5,071 bases of DNA from Cohaesibacteraceae bacterium (GTDB lineage: Bacteria; Pseudomonadota; Alphaproteobacteria; Rhizobiales; Cohaesibacteraceae), in NCBI GenBank assembly GCA_016764535.1, contig JAESRR010000155.1, forward strand, positions 9,398-14,468. Direction: 5' to 3'. Position 1 is the first letter of the stretch; each line of letters begins with the position of its first letter. The position numbers and the translations under genes are program-made. The notes under the pieces were generated by a model that worked only from the letters and a program-made list of their open reading frames with translations, was not told where the DNA came from and searched no databases. Below are positions 4,985 to 5,071 of this stretch, in pieces.

Positions 4985-5012
4985 AAAAAACCGGCTCCTT
5001 GCGGAACCGGTT
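4985..5012 (-). terminator. Intrinsic terminator of the partial fourth gene
   Basis: AACCGGCTCC (4989-4998) pairs with GGAACCGGTT (5003-5012), 10 bp with one mismatch and a 4-nt loop. On the minus strand it is followed by a T-run (complement of 4990-4985) and GTTG. It lies 40 nt beyond the stop at 5053. Confidence 0.85.
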
Positions 5013-5052
5013 GTCTGTATTGGCGCTCTGAATAAGGGAGGAGTTGGCGCTT

Positions 5053-5071
5053 CTAGTAGTAAGCCTTGCGG
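5053..5071 (-). CDS. C-terminal end of a fourth array member (cut by window edge)
   Basis: Only the last five codons and a stop are visible: RKAYY then TAG at 5055-5053. The base before them is a C, compatible with a Cys codon. Members 1 and 2 end in Cys followed by RRVYY and RKIRY, so the tail fits a fourth copy of the same type. The downstream hairpin at 4985-5012, placed as in the other units, supports this. The rest of the gene lies outside the window. Confidence 0.6.

Noticed and set aside
3443..5012. Repeated hairpins read as a CRISPR array or attachment sites
   Set aside because: They are about 500 bp apart, vary in loop and arms, and each sits just after a stop codon with a T-rich tail, as terminators do.

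Overview
The window looks like a piece of a Gram-negative, probably alphaproteobacterial, chromosome with roughly balanced base composition. The lineage is an inference from protein style (Sec signal peptides with A-x-A cleavage sites, a DUF1772 plus TetR pair, small Lys/Cys-rich secreted proteins). No rRNA or other marker is present to fix it, and I saw no insertion sequence, CRISPR array or tRNA.

Left part (1-1613, minus strand): a run of closely packed genes for inner-membrane proteins. In transcription order it holds an unrecognised four-helix membrane protein (1613-1194), a DUF1772/anthrone-oxygenase-family membrane protein (1189-683), a possible 27-codon ORF (667-584) and the N-terminal part of a polytopic VTT/DedA-like protein that runs off the left edge. 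Spacings are 4 nt, 15 nt and a 4-nt ATGA overlap, so this reads as one operon. A promoter and TACGG/CCGTA repeats lie in the divergent gap 1614-1757. A TetR-family regulator gene starts on the other side of that gap, so local repression of the membrane operon by this TetR is the simplest model.

Middle part (1758-3413, plus strand): tetR, then a Nudix hydrolase with a perfect Nudix box, then a VOC (glyoxalase/bleomycin-resistance fold) protein. They are co-directional but separated by 99 and 75 nt, so a shared transcript is possible but not shown.

Right part (3414-5071, minus strand): the most interesting stretch, a tandem array of four small genes, the fourth cut by the window edge. The three complete ones encode exported proteins of 95, 91 and 93 aa. 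Each has a 29-residue signal peptide ending in A-x-A, a variable low-complexity linker and a C-terminal module with two cysteines exactly 22 residues apart (C-W-x6-W-x4-G-x7-K-x-C). Each gene appears to be its own transcription unit. Each is followed by a near-identical ACCGGC/GCCGGT hairpin terminator. Each complete copy is preceded by a two-part 38-bp element with fixed internal spacing (ATGAA[C/T]-N14-..TYTCAG-N4-CATTCA) that looks like a promoter for a dedicated sigma factor or a conserved leader element. I cannot name a function for this family from sequence alone.
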